Shown piece after piece: positions 1 to 13,100 of a stretch of DNA of 64,000 nt. Each line of letters opens with the position of its first letter. The stretch's first letter is position 1. Made by a program: the position numbers and the translations under genes. The notes under the pieces were generated by a model. It was not told where the DNA came from, did not search any database, and saw nothing but the letters and a program-made list of their open reading frames with translations. The DNA comes from Physella acuta (Eukaryota; Mollusca; Gastropoda; Physidae), in assembly GCF_028476545.1 (NCBI RefSeq), contig NW_026732263.1, positions 1-64,000 on the forward strand, written 5' to 3'.

Positions 1-3000
1 GATAAGCTTATCGTGGCCATTGTTTTGTTTATGTTTTTGGCCATCTTTCATGGCCTTATTTTTTTTTTACTTGTGCGGTCATTTTTGTCGAGGCGCTTGT
101 TTTATTTATCAGCATTTTTATCGTGGTTTTTTTTTTTGTTTGTTTAGTTCTTGGCCATCTTGTGTGAGTTTTATACTTTATGTAACTCAGTAGATTGTAA
201 CACCCTACACGCTTACCCCCTATCTGGTTTTATTTTGTTTTACTTGGATGTATTTTCTTGTGGCGAGTCCCAGCTGTCCCCACGGGCTGTAGTGCAGCTG
301 TTTATTTGTGTACCTTAGAGTCACAGTAGTGGTCATTGCCATAACAGACGAGCTCAAATACTGGCACCGACGTCACGATTAATTCGGTTCGCTTTGGAAA
401 ACCGCTTCTTGCAGGCAGACAACGCATGCTAGAAAATGTTCCATTTACATCCAAACATTTTCTAGAGTAGTTTCCCCTAGACAACAAAAATACATCATTA
501 TATTTTGTTGTCCAAAAATATCTGAGTCTTGTTATGAATTTCTTTTTAAAATAATAAACTATCTTGCAAGATGTTTGTGTTTTAATGTTATAAATTGTCA
601 ACAAGCTTTACTAACAACTATTTTGGTATGTGTTTCACGAAGTTAGTACGGGACGAGTTAGACAATGGGGTAAACAAAACAAAAAACGAAGACTTTTTAA
701 AATCAAAGTTTTGTTTAAGCTTAGGAATAAACCTTTGGAAAAAATAACAAAAACGATTATCATTTTTTCCCTCATTCGAGAAATATTAGAAACCAATAAG
801 TCGGATGTGTATTAAACAAGACTGTGAGTCATGACCTAATACACACCATATTTTTTCTCTTTGAGTTATGGAACCTGGTTTTGTTAGTAGCAGGGTTAGA
901 TTCTGCTATCTATCACTACGGTAAGGGCCCTAAACTTTTATCAGCAGTGCATCATTCTAAATAGCAGAAAACCTTTACACTGTCTACCCAAATATTACCA
1001 TCTCAATATCCCCCCCCCCCCCCCCCACACACACAACATACACCCGACCACATGCTACTTTAGCAACATCGCCACACCCACCTAACAAATGTTATAACAC
1101 AACACAATTTCCCTATCAACTTCTTCCCTATTCAGGACAGTCTTCCCCCCCCCCCCCCCAATTAACCCCACCGACTAAACCCACATCTCAATCTCCCTAC
1201 CCGTCCACCCCACACACCTCCTACCCACAGTACCACAATCGACCACCCACATCAACCACACACTCTCACACTGCTATCCTGTCACCACTCCAAATACAAT
1301 ATTATATTCTGTAATTAAAGCCTACAATGTTCCTGTTTCTCATAGTATCAATAGTCCTAGACCTAACATCACAACTTGATGACCTACAGAAACATGCAGA
1401 GTTTGTGAAATCCTACAGTATTTAAGTCCAACAAACTTATCGTGTATTCTTCATACCAATAGCTTGTAAAAACCCTCCCAAGGGAAATCACTCTATGTTT
1501 TACCATTCGTGCTGCATGCATTATTAACATGACGCATTGTTACATACACCGCGAACTCGACAACTAAACCGCCATGATTTATGTATGCAACAGCCTGCTA
1601 ATATAATTTTTTTAGAGTTCCTATGTAGGTAGCACATGCCCCAATAATTTTTTAATCAGCGTTACATCGCTTACTACCAATCCGCTGTACCGTACGACTT
1701 GCACCCACGCATACTGAGTTTAGAGATTCCTACAACTATAAACAAAATGCCTCACCTGCCACCCTCTCCCCCCACCCCTATCCACCTCATCCGGCCACCC
1801 CACCCCAGCTCCCCACACAGGCTAGTTTAGGCCACTAGCACCGCCAGAAGTTGTCCGCCCTTATTCGCCCCTCCTCTAGCGGGCCTGTAGCTTGTAGATC
1901 ACCCATATTGATCTGTGGGGCCCGGGTAAGTTTGATACACTCCCCCCCCCCCCCCCCGGTCCAGGCGTGACTCATTTTTGGCCGGAGGTCTGTGTGGAAT
2001 TTCTTGGACTATCGCCAGGTAAGATAATCCGCTGTTCGTGGACTTAATTTACCTACGATTGTCTCTGATAATCTCTGAATGATTCTGTAGATTCAATGTA
2101 TTATGTATATTTGTACCGACTGAATTAAAAAAAATATACGTTACATGGTGACGTCACATCAGCATCACGCCAGTAGTATTAGGTCTGTTTTTAAGGATTC
2201 CCCCAATCCTTCTAAACCAGACCGGAAGTCGAATCCACATATCTGCGGGGTTGTTAAACATGCGCGGAGTAGTAATGCCAAGAAGATTCCGGTCATTCGG
2301 GAACGACCTGGCTAAAAACTGTGTCCTAACCTAAATTAGTTTAAATTAATCTATTTTATTTTTTACTTAACATAACCTAATCTAACTTAACCCAATCTTG
2401 TTTAACCTAACCGTACAAAACTACACTACCATATACAAATCTACACTCGCAAGTAACGCAGCACACAACTGTTTTAACCAAGTGATGTGAAGCTGGGCTT
2501 TTAACCTACTTCTTGATGTCACAATTTTGATGAATACTCGGGCAATAGCCCGCATTCAAATTGGGCCACCATTTAATATTTGCCTTATCGCCCCATCGGC
2601 CATTTAATGTCTTATCGTCGCATCAATGGGCGCCTCACGTCCCACACAGAGCACCTCACTTCTCACACATAACGCCTCACATCCCACCACATTGCACCTC
2701 ACATCCCTCACATAGCGCCTCACCTCCCACACAGGGCTCCCTCCACCAACAGCAGACCAGATCGATTCATACATTGATTCTATGAGAACTTGCCAGAATC
2801 CAACAATTGGCTCTCTCTGCTGTTTACATTATTTGCATTGAAATATAATATTAATATAACACAGATTTTAATAAATGGTTATATGTTCTAGGCTATTTTT
2901 TTTTTTAAACTTTATTTATAACGAATACAGTCATTGTTGATTAAAATTCGTTTGAGTACTTGAAAAATATTCGTCTACTAAGAAAATTCGTTTTTTTTTC

Positions 3001-4619
3001 TCCTGCATTGTTTAAAATCTATTAGTCTTCATTCACCTGAAATAATCATTTTCTGAACTTAATTCTAGGCTTCTCTCCCATTGTCTTCTTTCTGTTAGAT
3101 TAAAAAAATTATTTAGTAGGTGGTCGCCCTTTACTTCCCCTTAGAAAAAAAAACCGAATTAAAATTTGCTAATTGTTAGGTCTCCTGGCATCATCTTTCT
3201 CCCGCCCCTATCGTCTGCTCCGTCCTTCAGGCTCCTTGTTATCTTCTGCCAGATGTAGGGGAGAAACAGCGCGGGACTGTTTTCAGGAATAGAATGTTAA
3301 CTTTTTTTTTTACCTACCGTGTTAGCCAGTTGCTGTGTAGCAGCTACACGGTAAACAAACTGTTGCCTGCAACACGGAGCTGACATTGTACAAGGTTACA
3401 CACGCTACACGGGTGAGTCAATGAAGGTTACGGCACTCGTTATGTTCTCGTGGTCTGTGTAGCTTTGTCGTGTTCAATACTTTATGTGGGTACCTCAGTC
3501 ACAACCTTATCTTTATTATCCCCCCCCCCCTGCCAATACCGCCTCCCCCCAGGGGGAGATCGTCACATTGAGTCCACAAATCGTGTCCAGATGTGGTACT
3601 ACCTGTGAGATCACACCCAACCCACGGCGCTGTCCTTGATAACGATGACGTCATCGTCTCACTTTACCTCACCTTTGTGTTGGTGCATGTGTGTGTGTGT
3701 GGATGTTAATAAAGACCACCGTGGAATCTAAGAATTACCTCTTCTACTTACCCATTTCCTCCTCACCTTTGTTCTCGTGTTCTCTCTGTCTCTTCCACTC
3801 TCTGTCTCCCCCTCTCTCTCTCTCTCTCTGTTCTTCTCCTTCCCCTCTCCTTCCTCACTCTCCTACATTTGGTGCCAGAGGTTGCCCTATTAAAACCTCA
3901 CTACAATATCTCACCTCGTATAATTATATTATAACATCACACACTATCTCACCTGTCTATATAAACATAACAAGGGAACGAACTCTAGCTCTCAATGACA
4001 GAGTATTGTCCCCTAGCTTAAATAATCCCGCCATGATTGTTGTAAAACCCGATGCCCTAACACATAATCCGTTTATTTTAAAACACCGGTGATTGTTTTT
4101 GGCTTATGCTTTCATTTGGTTCAGCGATTTTTTTGCTCGTACCTTGCTCTATAAATAGCCCCGCGATGGTTCATGACGTGTAGTAAAAACAAAAGTGTGT
4201 GGATTGTTTCCCCTGAATGCACCACTTAAAGTACCGAGTCAGCGAAAATTCACTGAGCAACGAAAAACATTCAAATTTTGTACTTTGATATTTAAAAAAT
4301 AAATAATTTGCAATGTTTTTGTTTTATTTTAACATTTAGTTTATTTCTTTAAATCTTCTGAACTTTGAGGTAGATCTATAAACTTTATAACTGCTGCAAA
4401 AGTTGGGTGTAAAATTACATGAAGCTAAAATTAGAAGTAAAGAAGGTTTGAAGGTGTAAAAGAAAAACAACCCGCAGATTTTATTCCAGGGTGCCAATAA
4501 ATATTTATGCGTGTTAGACGGGGGTGTGGGGGGGTGTTTAGAGAGGGGTAGAGATGGGCGCTAGATTGTCTGACGTTGCGAGCTGTTTACTTCATCGCAT
4601 CTGTTGGTTTAGTGGGTTC
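1..4619. other. No supported gene; AT-rich, low-complexity DNA
   Basis: No ORF here has protein-like composition or a convincing splice context. The stretch contains poly(C) tracts (1010-1026 is 17 C), short CA/TG runs, a weak run of related CCTAA/CTTAA words near 2330-2430, and a degenerate repeat of about 21 bp based on CACCTCACATCCC at about 2620-2740. A sequence ending CGCCAG followed by GTAAGATA near 2018 could be a splice donor of a non-coding exon, but nothing else supports that. Confidence 0.6.
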
Positions 4620-4872
4620 TGACGTCACGTCATCACAATCCACTCTTGTATGTGATCACGTCATCACACTCCACTCTTGTATGTGATCACGTCATCACAA
4701 TCTTGTATGTGATCACGTCATCACACTCCACTGTTGTATGTGATCACGTCATCTCACTCCACACTTGTATGTGATCACGTCATCACACTCAACTCTTGTA
4801 TGTGATCACGTCAGAACACTACACTCTTGTTTGTGATCACGTCATCACGCTGTACTGTTATATGTGATGACC
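4620..4872. repeat. 31-bp tandem repeat with TGATCACGTCA core
   Basis: About eight consecutive units of 31 bp, each containing GTATGTGATCACGTCATCAC followed by a variable ACTCCACTCTT segment. One unit is shortened. Every unit holds a palindromic TGATCA next to an ACGTCA half-CRE, so the array is a regular series of CREB/ATF-like half sites. Regulatory use is inference only. Confidence 0.85.
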
Positions 4873-5274
4873 ACATTAAACCCATTCCCTCACTACTTCC
4901 TATATGTTAGGACCTCTAGATGTTGGCCATGTAAAATCTTCTACTTATTGGTCAAGTTAGAACCCCAGATTGCCGTGTGAATCCCACTATAAATTGACCA
5001 TGCCAGTACCTTTTAAAGCCACCAACAGTTGGTTAGTTTGAAATGTTGGCCGTGCTAGGACTCTGCATGGTCCAGCTAGAGATAAGCTAGGTAAACATTG
5101 AATGGCGGATACAATCCCAACTATGAACCTTTATTGATTAGATCACACCTCCCCCACCCGTCCATAACGTGTTGCTGACACTACCCACCCTTACTAGTTA
5201 CATATCTAGCTGTACACGAGTGTGTATGTGAGGAGTCAGTACGGTACCAAACGATGGATGCCAGCATAGACAGA

Positions 5275-5580
5275 GGTACTTATATAAGGTATTAACGTTG
5301 GCTGGTAGCCTTTATAAGGTCTTTAAGTTTGCTTGGTGGGGGGGGGGGGGGTTGGTCGGTAGCTTTTATAAGGTCCTTGTTTGAGGAGTTGACCGGTAGC
5401 CTTATAAGGTCTTTAAGTTAAGGGAGTTGGGCGGTAGCCTTCATAGGGTCTTTTAGTTGAGGGAGTTGGCCGGTAGCCTTCATAAGGTCTTTAAGTTAAG
5501 GGAGTTGGCCGGTAGCCTTCATAAGGTTTTTAAGTTAAATGGCCAGTAGCCTTTATAATGTCCTCTATTCGTCGAGGGAG
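5275..5580. repeat. Degenerate ~39-bp tandem repeat
   Basis: Units contain the words GGTAGCCTT, ATAAGGTC and TTTAAGTTAAGGGAGTTGG, repeated about seven times with substitutions and small length changes. A 14-15 nt poly(G) tract interrupts the array near 5337. Nothing coding is seen. Confidence 0.8.
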
Positions 5581-6639
5581 GGGTTTAGCAGTAAATCCCA
5601 GATACAACAGGATTAGTCATCGCGTCTAGCGTCTATCAGTCTGCCCACCTCCCCTACCCCTACTACCTAGAGACTAAAACACCTCAAACTGTTTTCATAT
5701 GTTTGAACATTAGTCACCATATTAAAAAATCGACTTAAAAACGTGTCTGTTTAAATGTCCTGTCTGTACTTAAATATCGATTTCTTTTCGTACACTTTAC
5801 AAAACTGTATAACGTATTGATTTTATTTTTAACATCTATTTTAATTGAACATATGATAACGTTCAATTATAAAAAGCGTTTTAAATCTGTCCGATAACTA
5901 AAACTGATCATTGGTGTCACTAAAAGATAGAATTGAATTAATTATAGAATATTTTTTTCTTGCTTTGTTAGTTGGCCAGGCTTGACCACCTGGGTCATCC
6001 TTACACGACATCTGCTACTGCCTCCACCACAACCCCCCCCCCCCCCCCCCGCGATTTTTCGATTGTAGTACCGTAGTACACTTGACCTTGAGAGTACTTT
6101 ATTGTGACACGTGCCCAGATGCACGTGCCAATCTGTGTCACGTGACCGGTGTAAAGTCGCTGTCCAGTAAAACTGACCAGACCCTCCTGTAGATCCACTT
6201 GTCCCTCGCGTTTATTCAGGACCACTTCTTGTTTGTTGACCTCCCCCGATGAATGACCCCTCGGGACAGCGTCACCTTTGACCCGCTCTACACTCCACGC
6301 TCATTGGTCCGTTTTATATCGGCTCTTTTGCCGCCAGTGGCATTCCATTGATTTTCATCACCCTATAATTGGAGGGGGGGGGGAGGTTCTTCAGGTTCTT
6401 CATATAGGCCCAGATTTAATAAAACTCGTTTGTGCTTTCATCTTAAAATTATCTCCTATTTTTAACTATATTCAATTCTATAGTGTACCGTGTAAATACC
6501 TTGCTGTGTTGACTGTGTTGTTCATTGATGTAGGCGAGGGGTCTCTTTGTCTGTACACCACCCTGATGCTTAGTGATACAGTCCATACTCAAACTGTTCC
6601 CCAACCAAGTCCATCCAGATCCAGCCCTCCTCAAGTTAT

Positions 6640-7130
6640 GCCACATCTCTACTCCACCCTGATCCAGCCCTACCCCACCCTAATCCAACCCTCCCCCACC
6701 CTGATCCAGCCCTCCCCTACCCCAGCCCTACCCCAGCCCTATCCCACCCTAATCCAACCCTCCCCCACCCTAATCCAACCCTCCCCCACCCTAATCCAAC
6801 CCTCCCTCACCCCGATCCAACCCTCCCCTACCCTGATCCAACCCTCCCCTACCCCAGCCCTATCCCACCCTGATCCAACCCTCCACCACCCTGATCCAAC
6901 CCTCCCCTACCCTGATCCAAACCTCCCCTACCCTGATCCAAACCTCCCACACCCAAATCCAACCCTCCCCCACCCTGATCCAGCCCTCCCCCACCCTGAT
7001 CCAAACCTCCCCCACCCTGATCCAAACCTCCCCTACCCTGATCCAAACCTCCCACACCCTAATCCAACCCTCCCCAGCCCTGATCCAACCCTCCCCCACC
7101 CTGATATAGCCCTACTCCACCTTGATAGAG
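6640..7130. repeat. 21-bp minisatellite (CCACCCTGATCCAACCCTCCC)-like
   Basis: More than 20 units of about 21 bp, C-rich on the + strand and G-rich on the - strand. Because 21 is a multiple of 3, the array leaves a long open frame reading LIQPSPT-like heptads. That frame is a by-product of the repeat and not a gene. Poly(C) and poly(G) tracts flank it (about 6033-6049, 6366-6374 and 7129-7142). Confidence 0.9.
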
Positions 7131-7159
7131 CCCCCCCCCCCCGCCCCAGCTTCAGTTAA

Positions 7160-8840
7160 GACCCAAAACAATGCCCCATCGATTTCCGGATTGGGTCTGA
7201 GCTTGTAAAATAATGAACGCCATCACCACTGGATGTTCTTTATTCCGTTCTAATCGATGCCAATGCTTGGAGGTATTGGCTTGTTCCTCCGTGTCTTGGG
7301 TTAAGTTTTTCAGTTAGCGGATGTGTGATCGTCTGCTGTGGCTCGATCAGTGAGCGACCGTGTAGTTTCACGTGCGGATATTGTAAACAACTGTTGTTGT
7401 TGTCGTGAGACGAGTTCACTGAGGTCAAGGTCGATTGACGGAACCGTCCACGCGGATTGGTAAGATTTCTTTCATTTGTATCCGATTGTTCATTGTATGG
7501 TTGAGGATACCGATATCTGATAATAGACTCTTCCATAAATGGGTGTGTTAGGTTGTTTGTAGTATTATAATCTTGACTAGTTTTATTGTTAAAAATTAGG
7601 GTTAGTAGGCGTATGGTAGGACTAGGTTTGGGGTTAGGTTTAGAGATAGGGATATGGTTAGCATTGCCATTAGCAAGCGATGTGTGTATTTAGTTAACTA
7701 CCACTAACCTAACACCCCTTTTTATAGAAGATTCTTTTATAGGACTGTTGATTTTTACTGTATCGTTTGATAGTATCTTAATACTGGTTGTATCATTACA
7801 TATCTCGTCATCTCCCATTCACAAATTACGTCAAAAGTGTTCAATATCCCACCCTAGTACCTTTGTATGTCTACTTTAAATTCCCGCTTATATCCTCAAC
7901 TATTCCCATACTATATTATGTTCTATCTGGTATCGCCTTAGATAGCAATGATAGAATATCAACCTAACACCGTAACCTAGCACACTACACATAAAAGAAC
8001 AGTTTAAACATTTACATTTCTCCTTACCTCCCCTTAGCCAAGTCACCAGGAGTATCGCCCCCTTATTTTCACAAACTTATTCTTATCTGTGTTTAAGATT
8101 CGCTCTAATTACGTCATAATCGTTGGGGGTGATTTATGAAATAACGGATCCGGTCTGGAATGCAGTGAAATCTATTTTTAGCCGGCATTCAGACGTTGTG
8201 ATGTGTTGAATAACTGTCGCGACAGCTGGGGCCAGCGCTTGTCATACATCTCTAGTCATTCTGACAACACGCCATCATTGTTTATACATCAACTCCCCCC
8301 ACACTCTTACTCAAGTAAACTAGGATAACACCCCCCCCGCCCTCATATGTAGCTATAGTAATGTTATCAACGTTAACAATTTTACTGATAGAATGCACAC
8401 TGAAACTATTCCACACACATGCATAGAATTAGGGAAGTGGAAATGATGGATTTTCTTAAGGTTGAAGTAGGCCGGAGTTAATACTTACAATAATGCGTGT
8501 TGTGTTCGAGATTAGCATTGGTGTCATCGATTGTGTTGATTGAACTGTCGCGCCCGTTGATTAAATTGGTGTTAATGCGTGTGAGACATTGATTACCATC
8601 TGTTAAATCGCTGAACACTAAATCACACGAGAAGATTTTAAGATTTGTTTTTGTAATTCTCTGTTGGCGTTGTGTAGCGGGTTGGTTGTGTGTGTGTGTG
8701 GGGGGGGGGGGGGGGGGGAGGTTCGTGACGGATACCTCAGATGCTACTTGCATCTCTCTATCTCACATCCCAACCTCTCTGTGAAAACTATGCTCCATTG
8801 TGCACATGATTAACACGTATCTGCCTATGACAATGCTGCA
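7160..8840. other. No supported gene between minisatellites
   Basis: No convincing exon, RNA gene or transposon is seen. The stretch holds the 12-bp palindrome CTGTCGCGACAG near 8215 and a 19-nt poly(G) tract (8700-8718) after a TG run. The minus-strand ORF over 7240-7536 shows no recognisable domain. Confidence 0.5.
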
Positions 8841-8859
8841 TATGTCACTCACCTGATCT

Positions 8860-9081
8860 TGTCAACCTGGTCCTATTTGTCACTCACCTGGACCTACCTG
8901 CTACTGACCTAGCCCCCCCCCCCCGCTACTGACACAGTCCCACCTGCAACTAACCTAATCTGCAACTGACCTAGCCCCCCCCCACCCCCCCCCCCCCCCG
9001 CTACTGACCTAGCCTCCCTGCTACTGATCTAATCCCACCTGCAACTGACATATTCCCACCTGCAACTGACCTAGTCCCACC
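8860..9081. repeat. Left part of a CTGCAACTGACCTA minisatellite
   Basis: Degenerate units of about 16-25 bp carrying CACCTGCAACTGACCTA, interspersed with poly(C) tracts. The array continues at 16022 beyond the LTR retrotransposon, so the two parts were one array before the insertion. Confidence 0.85.
9078..9081. repeat. Target site duplication, left copy (CACC)
   Basis: CACC immediately before the 5' LTR matches CACC at 16022-16025 immediately after the 3' LTR. A 4-bp duplication fits Ty3/gypsy integration. The flanks are tandem repeats, so agreement by chance is possible but less likely. Confidence 0.75.
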
Positions 9082-9868
9082 TGTGACCTACTTAGGTCGA
9101 GTCATTTTTATTTTTTTGACATTGTATAATTCCTTATATGGAATGATGGTGTAACACCTGGGGTTTTTCCACTGACTTATTAAGGTGTTTGAGACATAGA
9201 AATTTTCCATTAAAATCTGATTGAATGATTCTGATCAGATGATTATCCCAACCAATGGCGACATGAGTTGAGGATAACCTCCCCTGTCACAGAAGTCTTT
9301 AATTGCACTGCACACTCGCAACACGAGGCAGTTTATCTTGACCTGGCAGTCTACGAGGCAGTTTTACCTTGATCAGGCAGCCGTCCATATTGTCCGGCTA
9401 TAGACTCTGACCATTTGAACGTGAGAGTACTTAAGACCTGTGTGTGCCTTGCTTTCTTCAGTTGATTTAGTCTTCTAGTTTAATATTACTTGTCGCTAAG
9501 TTAGTCTTGAAGCTACAGCAGTGTTGTGTGGCCTGTGGCTGTTCTTTAGACAGTGTAGAAATCTGTGATAGTGTTTTTTCCTGCATTTTGTAAGTTGGGT
9601 TTTTGATATTTTATACATTAAATATTTTATCTAGTTCATCTTTGTGTTCTGCCACAACTGTGTTCGCTGATTAAAAGGTCGTATGTAGATTGGATGAGTG
9701 TTAATTACAATAGTATCACTAGCTTCCCTAGACATTAAATTCGAGCCCTAGTGGGTCGTTGTGTTAAGTGTTCATCCACTTAGGCCGTAAGGTATTTGCA
9801 TATGACCCCGAAAAAAGAATCCGGGGACGTTCTCCTTCTATTTGGCTGATAGATAGGTTAACGTTACA
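9082..9868 (+). repeat. 5' LTR (787 bp)
   Basis: Begins TGTGACCTAC and ends GTTACA. The same 787 bp recur at 15235-16021 with no mismatch seen on reading both. It should hold the promoter and the RNA start of the element; I could not place a TATA box with confidence. Confidence 0.95.
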
Positions 9869-9871
9869 AAG

Positions 9872-9889
9872 TGGGAGCTCGCCGAGATT
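9872..9889 (+). promoter_or_regulatory. Primer binding site-like sequence
   Basis: TGGGAGCTCGCCGAG begins three bases after the 5' LTR. A TGG start at this place is what is expected of a site that pairs with the CCA end of a tRNA primer. Which tRNA it would match was not determined. Confidence 0.5.
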
Positions 9890-10117
9890 TAATCTGTCGT
9901 TCCAGTTGTCGGTTATATCAGTTGAATACTAAGGTTAGTTGGATTTAGTTGTTTTTATATCCAGTAGCGCAGTGTTCTTACAACGCGCGCTCAGGCTAGA
10001 GTATCTAGGTCAAATAAGCAGACGTGTCACGTCCTACATTTAGAGGTCAAGTACACGGCCCAACGCTGTGTATTAATTTAAAGAATCTAGGCTTGTTGTG
10101 ATTTTCAAGTTAGTGTT

Positions 10118-13100
10118 ATGGAGTCTTTTTTGGCTAATCCTACTTTTGAAGAGGTCGAGAAGTTGAGTAGAAAAGTTTTGGTTAGTGTTGTTAAGGAATT
10201 GAAATTGGATTATTCTGTTACGCAGAAATCAGAGGTGTTGAGAGATAAAATTGTTGTTCATTTCATTAATGAAGGAGTATTTGATGAAAGTTTGTTGGCT
10301 GGTGTGTTGCTCCGCGAGGAGAAAACTCTAGAGAAGGTAGAATTAGAAGCTAGAATTGCTTTAGAGAAAGAAAAAGTTGCTTTAGAGAAGGCTTTAAAAG
10401 AACAGGAGTTAGAGGCTAAAATTGCTTTAGACAAGAGGAGGTTGGAATTAGAGTTTGGTCAAGTTAGTGATGTCACTTCTCCGGTAGATCCAAAAAAGTT
10501 GTCGGTAGGGCAAGTGATTGCCAAATTTGGGAAATTAGTTCCTAAATTTGATGAAACAGATTTGGTCGTTTTCTTTAACTCGTTTGAGAGTTTAGCGAAG
10601 ACATGTGAATGGCCCGAAAATTCCATTACTGCTTTATTGAGCTCTGTCCTTACTGGGAAAGCTGCAAAAACATACCAGGCACTCTCTCACGACGTTCAAA
10701 ATAACTATAGTTTGGTCAAGACTGCCATTTTGAAGGCCTACGCACTGACGCCCGAGGCCTATCGGACAAAATTCCGAACACTCCGCAAGTTACCCACACA
10801 ATCATATGTGGAATTTCTCTTTGAAAAGGAGAAAATATTCTCAAGGTGGCTACACTCTGAGGAAGTTTCTGAGTTTGAGAAACTCAGGTCACTTATCCTA
10901 AGGGAAGAATTCCTATCGTCCCTGCCTGAAGAGATACGACTACACATACTGGATAACAAGATAACTGACATCCAGAAGGCTGCTGAGTCGGCTGACACAT
11001 ATATGTTGGTGCATAAGAAACCACCAGTGTCAGGAAACCGCCTCAACCCCGTGCTTCCCCTTTTTGGCAGCAATCATCCTGTTGGCCAACATTTGAAGGC
11101 ATCACAGTCCAGAGAGAAACCAAGATCAACTCTCAATCGTCGAGCAGTATGCCAGTTCTGCAAAAGGTCTGGGCATCTTGTCAAGGACTGTTACAAACGT
11201 CTTCAGAATAACAGAGAGGTGGTGCGTACTTCCGCGCACTACGCTCTGTCCCCTCAAGCAGCCAGTTCAACTATGAACTCTAGAATTCTAAAGGACTCTA
11301 ACCCTAAGTGTCCGCAAGAAGGTAGTCAAGTCTCCACACATTATGTGCAGTCACATTTTGACTGTTCTCGCCACCATCCAGTTTCTTCCGAGTCTACCGA
11401 TCTCGAGAGATCGAGAAAAGTTGACTTTTCATCTTTTATTGCTGAAGCCATCATTAGCAAACCAGGTGATCCGTTGTCTCAGCGGAATATCACCGTCCTA
11501 AGAGACACCGGAGCGTCACAATCACTCCTTTTGAAAAGTTCAATGGACATTTCACCAGAGACGAACACCGGAAGGATTTCCATTATCCAGGGAGTAGGGA
11601 CGAAATCTACTGTCGTCCCTCTACACAAGTTTGCCCTGAAACATCATCTCGTCGAAGGTGAAGTCATTTTAGGTGTGATAGATAGTATTCCAGTCCCAGG
11701 AGTACACCTACTTCTAGGGAATGACCTTGCGGGAAGCAAAGTATACCCCTGTACGGTTTCAAACCCTTTGTCAACAGTTCCAGATAATGATTATGAACTG
11801 TATCCTGCATGTGCGGTGACAAGAAGCCAGACCAAACAATTGGCTGACACAACGTCTGAACCACATCTACCATCATCGTCAAGAAATTCGACTCCCAAAC
11901 TGGAGTCTATGCTTCCAGAAAACACAAGCTTGGGCTTACCCCTGAGGATATCTCAGGAAGACATCATTAAAGCTCAGCAAGTCGACGCGGAACTCAAAGC
12001 AACGGTCGAAAAATCTCTATCATCTGACGATGGAGAATATTTCTCCGAGAACGGCCTCTTCTTTCGTCGCGCTATACCAGTGATTGCCTCACCGGCCGAA
12101 CCATGGTTGGGTAAAAACCAGCTGTGGATCCCTCCACCTTATCGGCATGAAATACTTAAGCTGGCACATGATCATCCAATGTCAGCGCACCCAGGTGTCA
12201 CTAAAACGACGGCGAAGATCAAAGAACTGTTCTTTTGGCCCAAAATGAGAAAAGATGTGTCGCGTTACTGTAGAAGTTGCACGAACTGTCAGTTGGCCGG
12301 AAAGCCAAACCAGACAATTCCTAAGGCCCCTTTGAGTCCGATTCCTGTATTAGAAGAACCTTTTTCTAAAATCGTCATGGACTGTGTAGGTCCCTTGCCT
12401 AAAACCAAGGCGGGCAACGAGTACCTACTTACCTTTATGTGTTCAAGTACCCGTTTTCCCGAGGCGATTCCCTTACGGAACATTAAGGCAAAGACTGTAG
12501 TCAGAGCCATGACCCGGTTCTTCACTACCTTTGGATTACCTAGAATCGTGCAAACAGATCAAGGCAGCAACTTCACCAGTCACCATTTTCAGGAAGCGCT
12601 AGCCAAGCTAGGCGTTACCCACATCACCAGCTCAGCCTACCACCCTCAGTCTCAAGGCGTACTTGAGAGGTTCCACCAAACCCTCAAAACCATGCTAAGG
12701 ACATTCGCTAACAGTAACACCCAATGGGATGAGTCTGTTCCTTGGATTATTTTCGCCGCGAGGGACTGTGTCCAGGACTCTTTAGGCTACTCGCCTTTTC
12801 AACTTGTGTTTGGACATTCTGTCCGTGGCCCCCTGAAGCTGATACATGAACGGTGGACAGGTACCAGCGATCATCCTGTGGAAAACTTCGACGATTTTCA
12901 CGTTCGACTGAAAGCCGTGTGCGAAATGGCTCACAAGAACTTAAGAAAGGCCCAAGTGAGAATGAAAGGACTGTATGATAAGAGTTCTTGTAAACGAACA
13001 TTCAATCCAGGCGACAAAGTTCTTGTGTTAGTGCCTAATCTGAACAATGCGTTATCCTTGAGATATTGTGGACCCTTTACTGTGCATTCAAAATTAAGTG

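Noticed and set aside
6278-7159. 293-codon ORF with LIQPSPT heptads
   Set aside because: Most of it is the 21-bp minisatellite. The first 100 codons have no domain, and the region carries poly(G)/poly(C) runs.
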